From assembly GCF_001583435.1 (NCBI RefSeq), contig NZ_CP013251.1, forward strand, positions 2,315,617 through 2,379,616: 64,000 bases of DNA, given 5' to 3'. The notes below the pieces were generated by a model, which was not told the origin of the DNA, searched no databases, and worked only from the letters and a program-made list of their open reading frames with translations. Shown piece by piece: positions 16,414-25,982 of this stretch (positions are counted from its first letter, which is position 1; every line of letters starts with the position of its first letter). The translations under genes and the position numbers were made by a program. The stretch is from Endozoicomonas montiporae CL-33. GTDB taxonomy: Bacteria > Pseudomonadota > Gammaproteobacteria > Pseudomonadales > Endozoicomonadaceae.

Positions 16414-18133
16414 CCCGAATATTTCATAAAAGGAGGCAAGTTCCGCCCAATCACTTGATATAATTGGGTCGAACAAAAGAAAGCTTCGGAAGAAGCAAAC
16501 CGGAACTTGCCATGCCCAAATCTACACAAGAACAGCTTCGTTTTCATCCCTCAAATGGAAAAACCATCCGGGCAGACTTCAATGGTGGGGAGTTATCTTC
16601 TGACTTTGGCACTCTGCTGCTACGGGAAACCATTCTGCAGAGCGGTCTTATCTGCAAAATGACTGATGCCATCAATGACAGACGCCATCAATCCTATATC
16701 GACCACTCCCTGAAAGAACTTCTGGTTCAGCGGGTTCTGCAAATGGCCTGCGGCTATGAAGATGCCAACGACAGTAACCGTTTGCGTAAAGACCCTATGT
16801 TCAAACTGGCCACTGGTCGCAATCCGTTGGACAGCGATAACCATCTCGCATCAGCGCCCACTTTTACCCGGCTGGGACAATCTATGACCCGCTCCGACAT
16901 TTACAGGATGGCTGAAGCATTTGTGCATCACTTTATCAGCAGTTACAAGCTGCCACCTCCGGTGATCGTTATCGATCTTGATCATACACCGGCCATTACT
17001 CATGGTGGCCAGCAGATGAACCTGTTTAATGCCAAATATCAGGACTACTGCTACTTGCCCCTGATGATTTTTGAGGGACTCAGCGGCAAGCTGATTACGG
17101 CGATTCTTCGTCCGGGGAAAACCCCAACGGGCAAGGAAAATGCAGCCATTCTCGAACGGGTCATTCGGCTGCTTCGGAAAAAGTGGCCGAAAACCCATCT
17201 ACTGGTTCGGGGAGACAGCCACTTCGCTCAACCAGAGTTAATGTGGGTGGTTCAGAATGCCCCTCATTCGGATTATGTCCTGGGCAAAGGTGCAGGCCAC
17301 AAAACGGCTTTGCGGCCAAAAGCCAAAGAGTTGTTGGATGAAGCGCGTCAAGCTCTGAAGGTCAAGACTGAGCTGGCAAGACTGAACAACATGCCAGAAC
17401 CTGATCGGCTCAGACTTTACGGGGAAGCAGAATACCAGGCCAAGAGCTGGAAAGGTCTCGATACCCGGATAATTTACAAGGCGGAGGTCAACCAAAAAGG
17501 CGACAACCCTCGTTTCATTGTGACGTCGATGAAGGAAGCTTCTCCAGAGGTAATTTATGAAGAGCTTTACTGTCCAAGAGGACAGGATGAGAACTTCATC
17601 AAACATCTGAAAAGTGATCTGTCCGGCGACAGATTGTCCGATCAGGGCTTTTTGGCTAACCATTTGAGAATGTTTTATGCCTGTGCCGCTTATGTTTTGC
17701 ACTATGAGTTAAGAACCAAGACTTTGAAAGGTACGGAGCTGGAAAAAGCGCAGCCATCAACGGTGATCATGAAGCTCTGTAAAGTTGCAGTCAAAGTGGT
17801 TGAATATAAAGACCGAATTAAACTTCATCTGCCGCGTAGCTGCCCATTCAAGAGGCTTTTGCAGCATGTGACAGAAGTCTTTTACCAGATGCCGATACTT
17901 CGACCGGGGTAGCAACTTTCATAAGACTCAATCAAGGTACATAGCAACCAGATGAAAGAGCCTTGGGGCTTTCCGTTATCCTGAAATAGCAGGATTCGTT
18001 GATTAGCGTCTAATCTGTAAGCAAGTATGGGCTGCAATGTCTTTCACATGGTTAACAGAGCAACAGGCTTGCGGAAAAGTCCAAAATTAAGAGGATGGGA
18101 TGGTAGTTGCTGCTTGTTTATGAAATATCCGGG
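16414..18133 (+). mobile_element. IS1380-family element, copy 1 (1720 bp)
   Basis: Inverted repeats CCCGAATATTTCATAAA and (complement of the right end) CCCGGATATTTCATAAA, flanked by the 4-bp duplication CTAA at 16410-16413 and 18134-18137. The second copy is at 20462-22266. Confidence 0.93.
16512..17912 (+). CDS. IS1380-family transposase, intact
   Basis: A 466-aa DDE transposase starting MPKSTQEQLRFHP at ATG 16512 (an earlier TTG at 16464 is in frame but less likely). Features of the family include the N-terminal LSSDFGTLLLRE, VIVIDLDHTPAITHGGQQMNLFNAKYQDYCYLPL with the first Asp, LLVRGDSHFAQPELM with the second, and CPRGQDENFIKHLKSDLSGDRLSDQGF with the Glu. The C-terminus is unbroken, unlike that of the second copy. 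Confidence 0.92.
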   Translation: MPKSTQEQLRFHPSNGKTIRADFNGGELSSDFGTLLLRETILQSGLICKMTDAINDRRHQSYIDHSLKELLVQRVLQMACGYEDANDSNRLRKDPMFKLATGRNPLDSDNHLASAPTFTRLGQSMTRSDIYRMAEAFVHHFISSYKLPPPVIVIDLDHTPAITHGGQQMNLFNAKYQDYCYLPLMIFEGLSGKLITAILRPGKTPTGKENAAILERVIRLLRKKWPKTHLLVRGDSHFAQPELMWVVQNAPHSDYVLGKGAGHKTALRPKAKELLDEARQALKVKTELARLNNMPEPDRLRLYGEAEYQAKSWKGLDTRIIYKAEVNQKGDNPRFIVTSMKEASPEVIYEELYCPRGQDENFIKHLKSDLSGDRLSDQGFLANHLRMFYACAAYVLHYELRTKTLKGTELEKAQPSTVIMKLCKVAVKVVEYKDRIKLHLPRSCPFKRLLQHVTEVFYQMPILRPG

Positions 18134-18658
18134 CTAAGAGATCGTCGCAGTGCCGAAAGAAGCTGGGAAGCAACACTGGTTAACGAAATGCTGACACAGA
18201 TGGAGGCCTTCCCAGGGGTTATGGTGGCTTCTACAAACCTTATGGATGGTTTGGATCAGGCAGCACTGCGCCGTTTTGACCTGAAAATCAAGTTTGACTT
18301 CCTAAGGCCTGAGCAGGCACAACGAGTGTTTTTTGAACATTGCAAATTGCTGGATATGGAATCAAGCCCGGAAGCAGAAGCAGGCGTTCGACGACTGAAT
18401 AACCTGACTCTGGGCGATTTTGCACTGGTAATGCGGCAGCAGTTGTTTAACCCGATCGAAAATCCTGCCACGCTGCTAAGCCGGTTAAAAGCCGAGTGCG
18501 ATGTGAAGGAGGGTGTTAAACGCCCGATTGGGTTTGTTAGTTAATTGGTCTGGTAGTGTGTGGGTTAATAGGACACATAGGTAAAAGTCATGCCTCAAAT
18601 TGTTATGCACATTGATGAGATTGCACGAAAAAAACAACGTGATGTATTGATGTTGATA

Positions 18659-20052
18659 GGGTGCTCTCTCTGACTGATTGAAACAAAAGTACGCATTTTA
18701 AGCGACTATTATGAAGACAACTTATTATCGCTAAATCCTGCCATCATGCCTGCATCCGTCATTGCCCGTCAGTCAAAAACTATCGTACTGCAAATTGAAG
18801 TACCCATTGAATCTAACAACATGCTGAGTCTTGAAGATGGATTGCAGCGAGCGTTGAATGAGGCAGGAGTACTTGGCACTCAAGAATTATTAAAGTTGTT
18901 TGAACCACCCAACAACGAACCTATTGTCCTTAACCAGCAAAAATGGAGCTATAAGGGGAAAGTGCTAAAGCACTACGAAACCCTTTACGGATGCGTGCCC
19001 ATGGAACGCTCTGTCTATCAGGGTGTCAGAGGTGGAGTCACTCTGGCTCCGCTTGATTATCACTCTGGGATTGTTGGCTCAGCTACGCCCAAATTTGCAA
19101 AAACTCTCGCCTGGAAGTACAGCCAGATGCCTGCTCCCGCAGTAAAAGAAGATTTTGAAACCAACCATCAAAGAGTGTTGTCAAACTCCTATATCAAGCA
19201 CTTATCCGACAGGGTCTGTGCATTAATTGAAGATCAAAAAAAGACTCGTTATGATTTACCGCCGTTACCAGAGGCAGTGGAAACCATTGCTATAGGACTT
19301 GATGGCACCTGCATGCTGCTTTGCGAAGAAGGCTGGCGAGAAGCCATGTGTGGAACCTTAAGCCTTTATTCTGCCAATGGCGACAGACTTCACACAATCT
19401 ACACGCCAGTTCGCCTGAATATGGTAAACAAAGCTTTATGAACAAGCTGGACGATGAGATTGCGGATCTCAAACGTCTCTATCCGCAAGCAACATACATT
19501 GGCGTAGCCGATGGAGCTAAAGAAAACTGGCGATACCTGAAGCAGCATACCTCAGCTCAAATACTCGATTTTTTTCATGCCTCAGAGTATCTGGGAGGAG
19601 TGGCAGAAGCGTTGTTTCCGAGCAGTAAAGCCAAGAGAAAGCAGTGGCTTGAAGACAAGCTCCACAACCTGAAAAACAAGCGAGGGGCAGCCAAAAAAAT
19701 ACTGAAAGAAATTGAATCTGCCGAACTCCCGAAAAAGACTACTGCACTGATAGAGAAGCGTTACAAGGCGGTGACCTATTTTACGAACAACCATCATTTG
19801 ATGAAATACCATCAAGCCCTGAAACATAACTGGCCGATAGGCTCTGGAGTGACAGAAGCTGCTTGTAAGACATTGGTCAAACAACGGCTGTGTGGTTCAG
19901 GTATGAGGTGGAAACCAGCAGGTGCAGAAGTTCTTCTTGAAACGAGGTCTTTGATCCAGAGTAAAGGGCGTTGGAATCAACTTTGGTCTAGCTTTATGTC
20001 AGGCAGGATGATAGTTGATTTTTGAATCAACTATCAAATTGAGAGAGCACCC
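18659..20052 (+). mobile_element. ISKra4-type element A (1394 bp)
   Basis: Perfect 12-bp inverted repeats GGGTGCTCTCTC / GAGAGAGCACCC and an 8-bp duplication TGTTGATA at 18651-18658 and 20053-20060. Confidence 0.92.
18746..20025 (+). pseudogene. ISKra4-type transposase in two frames
   Basis: The first frame (18746-19441) runs from MPASVIARQ through GLDGTCMLLCEEGWREAMCGTLSLY to a stop. The second frame takes over near 19415 with SSPEYGKQSFMNKLDDEIADL and contains YIGVADGAKENWRYL, ILDFFHASEYL and the conserved C-terminal HNWPIGSGVTEAACKTLVKQR..GSGMRW. The domains together make a full ISKra4-type transposase. The shift near 19410 is either an inactivating indel or a programmed frameshift; only one copy is in the window, so it cannot be decided here. 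Confidence 0.8.
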
Positions 20053-20559
20053 TGTTGATATTCAAAGATGATTCACAAAATATATTTCATTTTGACTATG
20101 AGAAGATTGAAGCAAGAGAAACTGTAATTAAATGGCTTGATGACCAAAAGGTACCTTATGCTCCTTGTATGGGCATAGCCTCTGAAAATTGTCTGGAGCC
20201 GTATACTGGGAATTTATACCTTGACGTGCCTTTTGATGAGGGGGATGAAAGCTATAAAAAACTTGCCGAGTTTTTTGAACACCCGGATGGTTCCATGAAG
20301 TTTGATGATGTTGTTTTTGTCTATTGTCCATTAGATATGGCAATGAAAAATGCTCATCATGATGAACCAGGGTTCTGGGACGATTGGGCTAGAAATTTTT
20401 AAATTAATAAATATGGTAATGAATCAAATGGTTTTACATCAGATTGAAAAAATAATCTTAGCCCGAATATTTCATAAAAGGAGGCAAGTTCCGCCCAATC
20501 ACTTGATATAATTGGGTCGAACAAAAGAAAGCTTCGGAAGAAGCAAACCGGAACTTGCC

Positions 20560-21942
20560 ATGCCCAAATCTACACAAGAACAGCTTCGTTTTCATCCCTC
20601 AAATGGAAAAACCATCCGGGCAGACTTCAATGGTGGGGAGTTATCTTCTGACTTTGGCACTCTGCTGCTACGGGAAACCATTCTGCAGAGCGGTCTTATC
20701 TGCAAAATGACTGATGCCATCAATGACAGACGCCATCAATCCTATATCGACCACTCCCTGAAAGAACTTCTGGTTCAGCGGGTTCTGCAAATGGCCTGCG
20801 GCTATGAAGATGCCAACGACAGTAACCGTTTGCGTAAAGACCCTATGTTCAAACTGGCCACTGGTCGCAATCCGTTGGACAGCGATAACCATCTCGCATC
20901 AGCGCCCACTTTTACCCGGCTGGGACAATCTATGACCCGCTCCGACATTTACAGGATGGCTGAAGCATTTGTGCATCACTTTATCAGCAGTTACAAGCTG
21001 CCACCTCCGGTGATCGTTATCGATCTTGATCATACACCGGCCATTACTCATGGTGGCCAGCAGATGAACCTGTTTAATGCCAAATATCAGGACTACTGCT
21101 ACTTGCCCCTGATGATTTTTGAGGGACTCAGCGGCAAGCTGATTACGGCGATTCTTCGTCCGGGGAAAACCCCAACGGGCAAGGAAAATGCAGCCATTCT
21201 CGAACGGGTCATTCGGCTGCTTCGGAAAAAGTGGCCGAAAACCCATCTACTGGTTCGGGGAGACAGCCACTTCGCTCAACCGGAGTTAATGTGGGTGGTT
21301 CAGAATGCCCCTCATTCGGATTATGTCCTGGGCAAAGGTGCAGGCCACAAAACGGCTTTGCGGCCAAAAGCCAAAGAGTTGTTGGATGAAGCGCGTCAAG
21401 CTCTGAAGGTCAAGACTGAGCTGGCAAGACTGAACAACATGCCAGAACCTGATCGGCTCAGACTTTACGGGGAAGCAGAATACCAGGCCAAGAGCTGGAA
21501 AGGTCTCGATACCCGGATAATTTACAAGGCGGAGGTCAACCAAAAAGGCGACAACCCTCGTTTCATTGTGACGTCGATGAAGGAAGCTTCTCCAGAGGTA
21601 ATTTATGAAGAGCTTTACTGTCCAAGAGGACAGGATGAGAACTTCATCAAACATCTGAAAAGTGATCTGTCCGGCGACAGATTGTCCGATCAGGGCTTTT
21701 TGGCTAACCATTTGAGAATGTTTTATGCCTGTGCCGCTTATGTTTTGCACTATGAGTTAAGAACCAAGACTTTGAAAGGTACGGAGCTGGAAAAAGCGCA
21801 GCCATCAACGGTGATCATGAAGCTCTGTAAAGTTGCAGTCAAAGTGGTTGAATGCGAAGCCTTGAATTCCCCGCAGCTTGCTGCGAACTACTCAAGAGCT
21901 AACTTGATACCCCGGAGCTTGCTCCGGGGTAGTTCATTATAA
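20560..21942 (+). pseudogene. IS1380 transposase with C-terminus replaced by a REP-like insertion
   Basis: Identical to the copy at 16512 up to KVAVKVVE. The 85-bp insertion then gives a foreign tail (CEALNSPQLAANYS...) and a stop, so the last 38 or so native residues (YKDRIKLHLPRS...) are lost. The catalytic DDE residues are all upstream of the break, so residual activity cannot be excluded. Confidence 0.85.
21854..21938. repeat. 85-bp REP/BIME-like two-hairpin insertion
   Basis: Defined exactly by comparing the two IS1380 copies. It holds two perfect hairpins with TT loops, CGCAGC-TT-GCTGCG (21872-21885) and ACCCCGGAGC-TT-GCTCCGGGGT (21909-21930), each followed by or containing CTAC/GTAG tetranucleotides, the hallmark of REP elements mobilised by RAYT transposases. 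Short inverted ends AATG...CATT are visible. Confidence 0.75.
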
Positions 21943-22893
21943 AGACCGAATTAAACTTCATCTGCCGCGTAGCTGCCCATTCAAGAGGCTTTTGCAGCAT
22001 GTGACAGAAGTCTTTTACCAGATGCCGATACTTCGACCGGGGTAGCAACTTTCATAAGACTCAATCAAGGTACATAGCAACCAGATGAAAGAGCCTTGGG
22101 GCTTTCCGTTATCCTGAAATAGCAGGATTCGTTGATTAGCGTCTAATCTGTAAGCAAGTATGGGCTGCAATGTCTTTCACATGGTTAACAGAGCAACAGG
22201 CTTGCGGAAAAGTCCAAAATTAAGAGGATGGGATGGTAGTTGCTGCTTGTTTATGAAATATCCGGGTTAGAGAGTGCTGAGAATTTAAAAGTATCTTTAG
22301 ATCGTTATTGGCCTGTGATAAATCCTGAAGATAATGGGATACAGGAAAGCAACCTGACAGTTCATCTGGCTCATGCCTCTATGCAATATGGCTTGCTCTG
22401 TTACCCAGAAGCATCTCATGGATACAATAAAAATGGGAACAAGCGCATAGACTTGCTCGTTAATGGTGACATTGAAGGCCAGGAAGTAACATTTCTGGTT
22501 GAGGCTAAAAAAATGTATTCATCGGAACAGGCCTCGAAAATGTTTTGTGATTTCCAAAAAATGAAAATATTTGCTCCAGTCAGTGATAGTATAAAAAAGC
22601 CTGAGTATGCTGTGTTACTTGCAGTGACTGTCAGCTCTAGCAATGCTGAGTGGTGGAGCAATCCCTACGAGTGTAGTAGCAATGGCTGGAATCAGCTGAT
22701 GGGCGCGCTTAATCAATGCGAGGTCCATGGCACAATTATGCTTGATACACAGTACCGTCAGCATATTGTTTATGCGATTGCAAAACTGTAATAAGTTGCG
22801 ATATATCAAAACAGAGACTATCTGTCTTGAAGTATAAATGAATAATGTCGTATATAGCGATATCATTCATTAAAATTGAATACGAAAAATCAG

Positions 22894-23913
22894 ATGTCAA
22901 AGCGTTCCTCTGCCATGGATACCAGCCTGCTGATGCTGGAAATGTTAAAAAGAATCCCTAAAAACCGGTGGATTACTGCCAAGGAGCTGCAACAACAGCT
23001 GAGCGATGCCGGGTTTGAGCGTGATATTCGTACTATTCAACGGCATTTGAACAACTTGGCTGGCAGCAGTCAGTTCAACATTATCCTGAATGATCTCGGT
23101 CACCCTTATGGTTATCGCTGGGGTAAACATTCAGAAGGATTCACCACAAGCAGCCTGAGTACTCAGGAGTCATTAATTCTCAGGATGGCTGAAGAGTATT
23201 TAAAAAATCTGTTGCCCAGTAACCTGATGGCCTCTATGTCCGGATTTTTTGAAGAAGCCAACCGTAACATCAACCAGGCTCCGGATTTGCAAAAAGAATC
23301 AGAATGGTTGTCTAAGGTGATTGTGACGCCGGAAAGCCAGCCACTGCTGCCACCCCAATTGCAGGAAGGGGTTTTTGAGCAGGTAAGCCATGCGCTTTAT
23401 AACAACTGCTGGCTTCAGATTTCTTATACAAATGCAGAGGGTATCAACAAGGGCGCTCAGGTAATGCCGCTGGGACTGGCTCAGCAGGGGCCACGGATGT
23501 ATATGGTGTGTCGCTATCGGGGTTTTCAGGACGACCGGGCATTGGCACTGCACCGTATTGAACAGGCAAGGGCAATGACTTTGACCTTTGATCGTCCGGA
23601 AGACTTTGACCTGAAACAGTTTGATGCCGAGAGACGTTTTACCTACGGACGTGGAGAAAAGGTGAAGCTGTCGTTTTCCATACAGAAAGATGCTGGTCTG
23701 CATATTCTGGAAAGTCGCTTGTCTGAAGATCAGGAGCATATCGACAAGGGTGACTGGTATGATATCAGTGCTACGGTTGTTAAATCTGCTCAGCTTAAAT
23801 GGTGGCTAAATACTTTTGATGACCGGATAAAGGACATCTGTTACGAGCCGGCTCAAGAAATGGACGATGCCCATCAGGAATTGGAAACCGGCCCTGAATC
23901 GATTCATGATTGA
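22894..23913 (+). CDS. WYL-domain transcriptional regulator
   Basis: The 339-aa protein (start MSKRSSAMD at 22894; an upstream in-frame start at 22876 is less likely) begins with a winged helix-turn-helix: LEMLKRIPKNRWITAKELQQQLSDAG..RDIRTIQRHLNNL. Residues about 140-230 form the WYL domain (LQISYTNAEGINKGAQVMPLGLAQQGPRMYMVCRYRG...ALHRIEQARAM), followed by a WCX C-terminal extension. WYL regulators often repress defence loci and sense nucleic-acid ligands. It lies at the end of the AAA+/nuclease gene set. The paired palindromes at 13636 and 14674 are candidate operators. It is the only gene of the second half of this locus that is unbroken. Confidence 0.88.
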   Translation: MSKRSSAMDTSLLMLEMLKRIPKNRWITAKELQQQLSDAGFERDIRTIQRHLNNLAGSSQFNIILNDLGHPYGYRWGKHSEGFTTSSLSTQESLILRMAEEYLKNLLPSNLMASMSGFFEEANRNINQAPDLQKESEWLSKVIVTPESQPLLPPQLQEGVFEQVSHALYNNCWLQISYTNAEGINKGAQVMPLGLAQQGPRMYMVCRYRGFQDDRALALHRIEQARAMTLTFDRPEDFDLKQFDAERRFTYGRGEKVKLSFSIQKDAGLHILESRLSEDQEHIDKGDWYDISATVVKSAQLKWWLNTFDDRIKDICYEPAQEMDDAHQELETGPESIHD

Positions 23914-24051
23914 GTTCGAAGACCGGCTGAGAGACCATGTCTGAAATCAGGCGGAGACACAGTTAAATTTACAGTCTCTCAATACAGAAAAGGCCGGCAA
24001 AATGGGCGGTCTTTCATCGTTTGGTTTTGGTGTCGTCTTTAAATGAATTGC

Positions 24052-24666
24052 TTACTCAGAAGCCAGGCAGTCTCTTACCACCTGAGCAATTTCATCCAGT
24101 GTTTTGTAAATTGTACTCAGTAGCTTTTCATTACCAAACTCCGCCTTTGACAGAGTAGCGAATAGGCGGGTTCTGTCTTTCCAACGCTTTGTTGTCTTTA
24201 TACCAAAGTGAGTAGCAAGATTGTCAGCCAGATGTTCGGACTTGAAGCCTTTTCGTACCAGTCCCAGAGTCAGATGGTAATGTTCAGTACAGGGGCTCTC
24301 ATTCACTTCAAGATAAAGTGAGTGGCAGTCTGTAGTCTCGTTGGTGTAATCTTTCCAGTCCTTCAGAATGGCAGTTGCACTGCCCTTGTCAGTATGGCTC
24401 TCGATATTTTTATCTTTGTCCAGAGCAACTTCTATCCATTCAAACTTAGAATACTCGCTCAATGAGTACAGTAGTTCAGCGTTCTGCTTCAGGAATTTAA
24501 CCAGTTGTTTGGTGGTGCGTTGCCGGGTGCCCTCCATTTTTGGTTGTTGTCTGAAAAAGGCGATATCGCCATCGTTTTTGAACGCAGGAAGCGCTGTTTC
24601 AGGAATGGGTGGTGAACGTTTAGTCTGAGGTGCTTCAATATCAGCAAAGTTCCCGAACTCGTACAC
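24052..24666 (-). CDS. Unknown 204-aa protein, possibly 5'-truncated
   Basis: Open frame from a GTG at 24666 with an in-frame stop only six codons further up. The N-terminal 50 residues are proline-rich and probably disordered (EAPQTKRSPPIPETALPAF). The rest is helical, with TTKQLVKFLKQNAELLYSLSEYSKFEWIEVALDKDKN and HYHLTLGLVRKGFKSEHLADNLATHFG. I do not recognise it. A CRISPR repeat remnant lies just upstream at 24701-24726, so the 5' end may have been lost when the arrays were rearranged. Confidence 0.55.
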   Translation of the reverse strand: MYEFGNFADIEAPQTKRSPPIPETALPAFKNDGDIAFFRQQPKMEGTRQRTTKQLVKFLKQNAELLYSLSEYSKFEWIEVALDKDKNIESHTDKGSATAILKDWKDYTNETTDCHSLYLEVNESPCTEHYHLTLGLVRKGFKSEHLADNLATHFGIKTTKRWKDRTRLFATLSKAEFGNEKLLSTIYKTLDEIAQVVRDCLASE

Positions 24667-24700
24667 TGACCAAAAAGAATATCAGTACTTTGTTTTTTTT

Positions 24701-24726
24701 CTCCAAAGTCAGGGCAGTTCAGGAAC
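24701..24726 (-). CRISPR. Solitary CRISPR repeat remnant
   Basis: CTCCAAAGTCAGGGCAGTTC followed by AGGAAC matches the last 26 nt of the minus-array repeat with one internal change (CCGG to CAGG) and a lost 5' third. It lies 540 bp beyond the degenerate end of array 2, on the far side of the lipoprotein gene. Confidence 0.7.
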
Positions 24727-24746
24727 TATAAAACGGGATGAATGTA

Positions 24747-25142
24747 TCAATTCAAGCTTGTGTCTAAATCTACGTCAGGAAGAATAGATTGTGGTTTAAA
24801 GTTAACCTTGTAGTGATAGGTACTCACATCCACTGACTCAAGCTGTTCTGCAAAGTAAGTAACATTATCCGACAGACCAAGAAAATGTTTCTTGAACGAA
24901 TTCTCGCCAGTTTTGCAGGTGACATCAAGTTTCTTACCATCAGTATCTGCTTTGATTGAGCATCGTCCCTCAACGGTGAGCATATAAGTATCCGTAATTC
25001 CATTGTAGAAAACGATGCGCCGGTTCAGCTCAAACATATCGGCTTTTCTGGAAAGGTTACTCGATGCGATTTGTGCGTCACGGCTGCATCCGGATACCAG
25101 AACAGCTGCTATTGTAGAGATTGTGATGAATATCTTTTTCAT
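24747..25142 (-). CDS. Phage-type beta-sandwich lipoprotein
   Basis: The 131-aa protein has a lipoprotein signal (MKKIFITISTIAAVLVSGCSRD, lipobox VSGC). Its mature sequence matches a small lipoprotein common in tailed-phage genomes: NLSRKADMFELNRRIVFYNGITDTYMLTVEGRCS, HFLGLSDNVTYFAEQL and STYHYKVNFKPQSILPDVDLDT. Phage lipoproteins of this kind are thought to act at the host envelope, for example in superinfection exclusion; its role here is not known. It lies between two CRISPR repeat remnants (24701 and 25263), so it is embedded in a decayed array. Confidence 0.82.
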   Translation of the reverse strand: MKKIFITISTIAAVLVSGCSRDAQIASSNLSRKADMFELNRRIVFYNGITDTYMLTVEGRCSIKADTDGKKLDVTCKTGENSFKKHFLGLSDNVTYFAEQLESVDVSTYHYKVNFKPQSILPDVDLDTSLN

Positions 25143-25262
25143 TTTTTAGATCCATTTTTAACGAGGGACAGATAGAAAAAAGCTTTTTAGATGAATTGTT
25201 ACAGGCTGCTGACCTCTTTAGGCGGAGGGCTAAAGTTAAGTCTTTTGTGAAAGCAGGTGGAT

Positions 25263-25911
25263 TACTTATTGTTTCTAAAGTCAGGGCAGTTCCGGAACAC
25301 AGCTAAAAACGACATCAAAAAGCAATTTAAGTCTTAATCCCTTCAAAGTCAGGGCAGTTCCGGAACAATGAGCTGAAGATGCTCGGCTCTAAACAAGTCT
25401 TAATCCCTTCAAAGTCAGGGCAGTTCCGGAACATCGCCTCCTGTCTTATTCAAAAAACAAAACTCGTCTTAATCCCTTCAAAGTCAGGGCAGTTCCGGAA
25501 CTCAAGAGCGCATTGAAGCCGTCATAGCTGGAACGTCTTAATCCCTTCAAAGTCAGGGCAGTTCCGGAACGAAAGGTTACCAGAATGGCGGACTTATCAT
25601 TGTCTTAATCCCTTCAAAGTCAGGGCAGTTCCGGAACAATGAGCTGAAGATGCTCGGCTCTAAACAAGTCTTAATCCCTTCAAAGTCAGGGCAGTTCCGG
25701 AACTAATGCCAACACCCTTGGAGAAGGTGGGCATAAGGTCTTAATCCCTTCAAGGTCAGGGCAGTTCCGGAACTCTGAAAGTTTGTCCAGTTATCTCAAG
25801 GCATACAGTCTTAATCCCTTCAAAGTCAGGGCAGTTCCGGAACGAAATGATGAACTGCATTCAGTTGAATAGTTAGTCTTAATCCCTTCAAAGTCAGGGC
25901 AGTTCCGGAAC
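25263..25911 (-). CRISPR. CRISPR array 2, ten repeats, nine spacers
   Basis: Repeats at 25263 (degenerate), 25331, 25397, 25466, 25535, 25602, 25668, 25738, 25808 and 25876; spacers of 30-34 nt. The plus-strand repeat reads GTCTTAATCCC..., so the transcript runs leftward from the leader at 25912. One repeat (25738) has AAG to AGG. The spacers at 25367-25396 and 25638-25667 are identical. Positions 11-12 in transcription sense are TG. Confidence 0.96.
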
Positions 25912-25982
25912 CCCAGAGCCCAAATAGTACTTTAGATTCATAGGCTTGCAAAGGGGGTTAGCAAACACTGTATAAATACATA

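Larger units (their letters stand above)
14742..18544 (+). pseudogene. Double AAA+ ATPase, interrupted by IS1380 copy 1
   Basis: Coding parts 14742-16413 and 18138-18544; joining them without the IS and one CTAA duplication gives an unbroken 692-aa protein through VDSFLRDRRSAERSWE. The N-terminal 220 residues are helical. The first AAA module has Walker A GEPGTGKSE (about residue 251) and Walker B ILAFDEAED. The second has GPSGTGKTA (about 492), VLLLDEVDS (about 546) and the arginine-rich ALRRFDLKIKF after the break. It resembles VCP/FtsH-like remodelling ATPases. The break comes directly after the second Walker B motif, so the remaining 574-residue product lacks sensor and arginine-finger parts. 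Start 14742 is preferred over a GTG three codons earlier. Confidence 0.88.
18590..20402 (+). pseudogene. Unknown 136-aa protein, interrupted by an ISKra4-type element
   Basis: Parts 18590-18658 and 20061-20402. Removing the IS and one TGTTGATA duplication gives one frame of 136 aa: MPQIVMHIDEIARKKQRDVLMLIFKD... ending GFWDDWARNF. It is acidic, with a likely alpha/beta layout, and has no motif I can name. It lies 45 bases after the ATPase gene, before the nuclease-like gene, on the same strand, so it belonged to the same transcript. The break after residue 23 leaves no functional product unless translation restarts at an internal TTG. Confidence 0.75.
20462..22266 (+). mobile_element. IS1380-family element, copy 2 (1805 bp)
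   Basis: Same ends as copy 1, flanked by the 4-bp duplication TTAG (20458-20461 and 22267-22270). It is 85 bp longer than copy 1 because of a two-hairpin insertion at 21854-21938 within the transposase gene; elsewhere the two copies are almost identical. Confidence 0.93.
20419..22791 (+). pseudogene. PD-(D/E)XK nuclease-like protein, interrupted by IS1380 copy 2
   Basis: Parts 20419-20461 and 22271-22791; without the IS and one TTAG duplication the frame reads MNQMVLHQIEKIILESAENLKVSL... for 187 aa. KRIDLLVNGDIEGQEVTFLVEAKKMY (native residues about 68-93) has the D...ExK arrangement of PD-(D/E)XK enzymes. An apparent start inside the IS end (22240) is an artefact. The gene follows the 136-aa gene by 16 bases and precedes the WYL regulator. 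As a nuclease next to an AAA+ ATPase it fits a defence locus, by inference. Confidence 0.75.

Noticed and set aside
22240..22270. Apparent start of the nuclease-like gene (MLLVYEISGL) and the same start at 18107 for the ATPase remnant
   Set aside because: These residues are encoded by the right end of IS1380 in both copies; the true genes begin upstream of the insertions.
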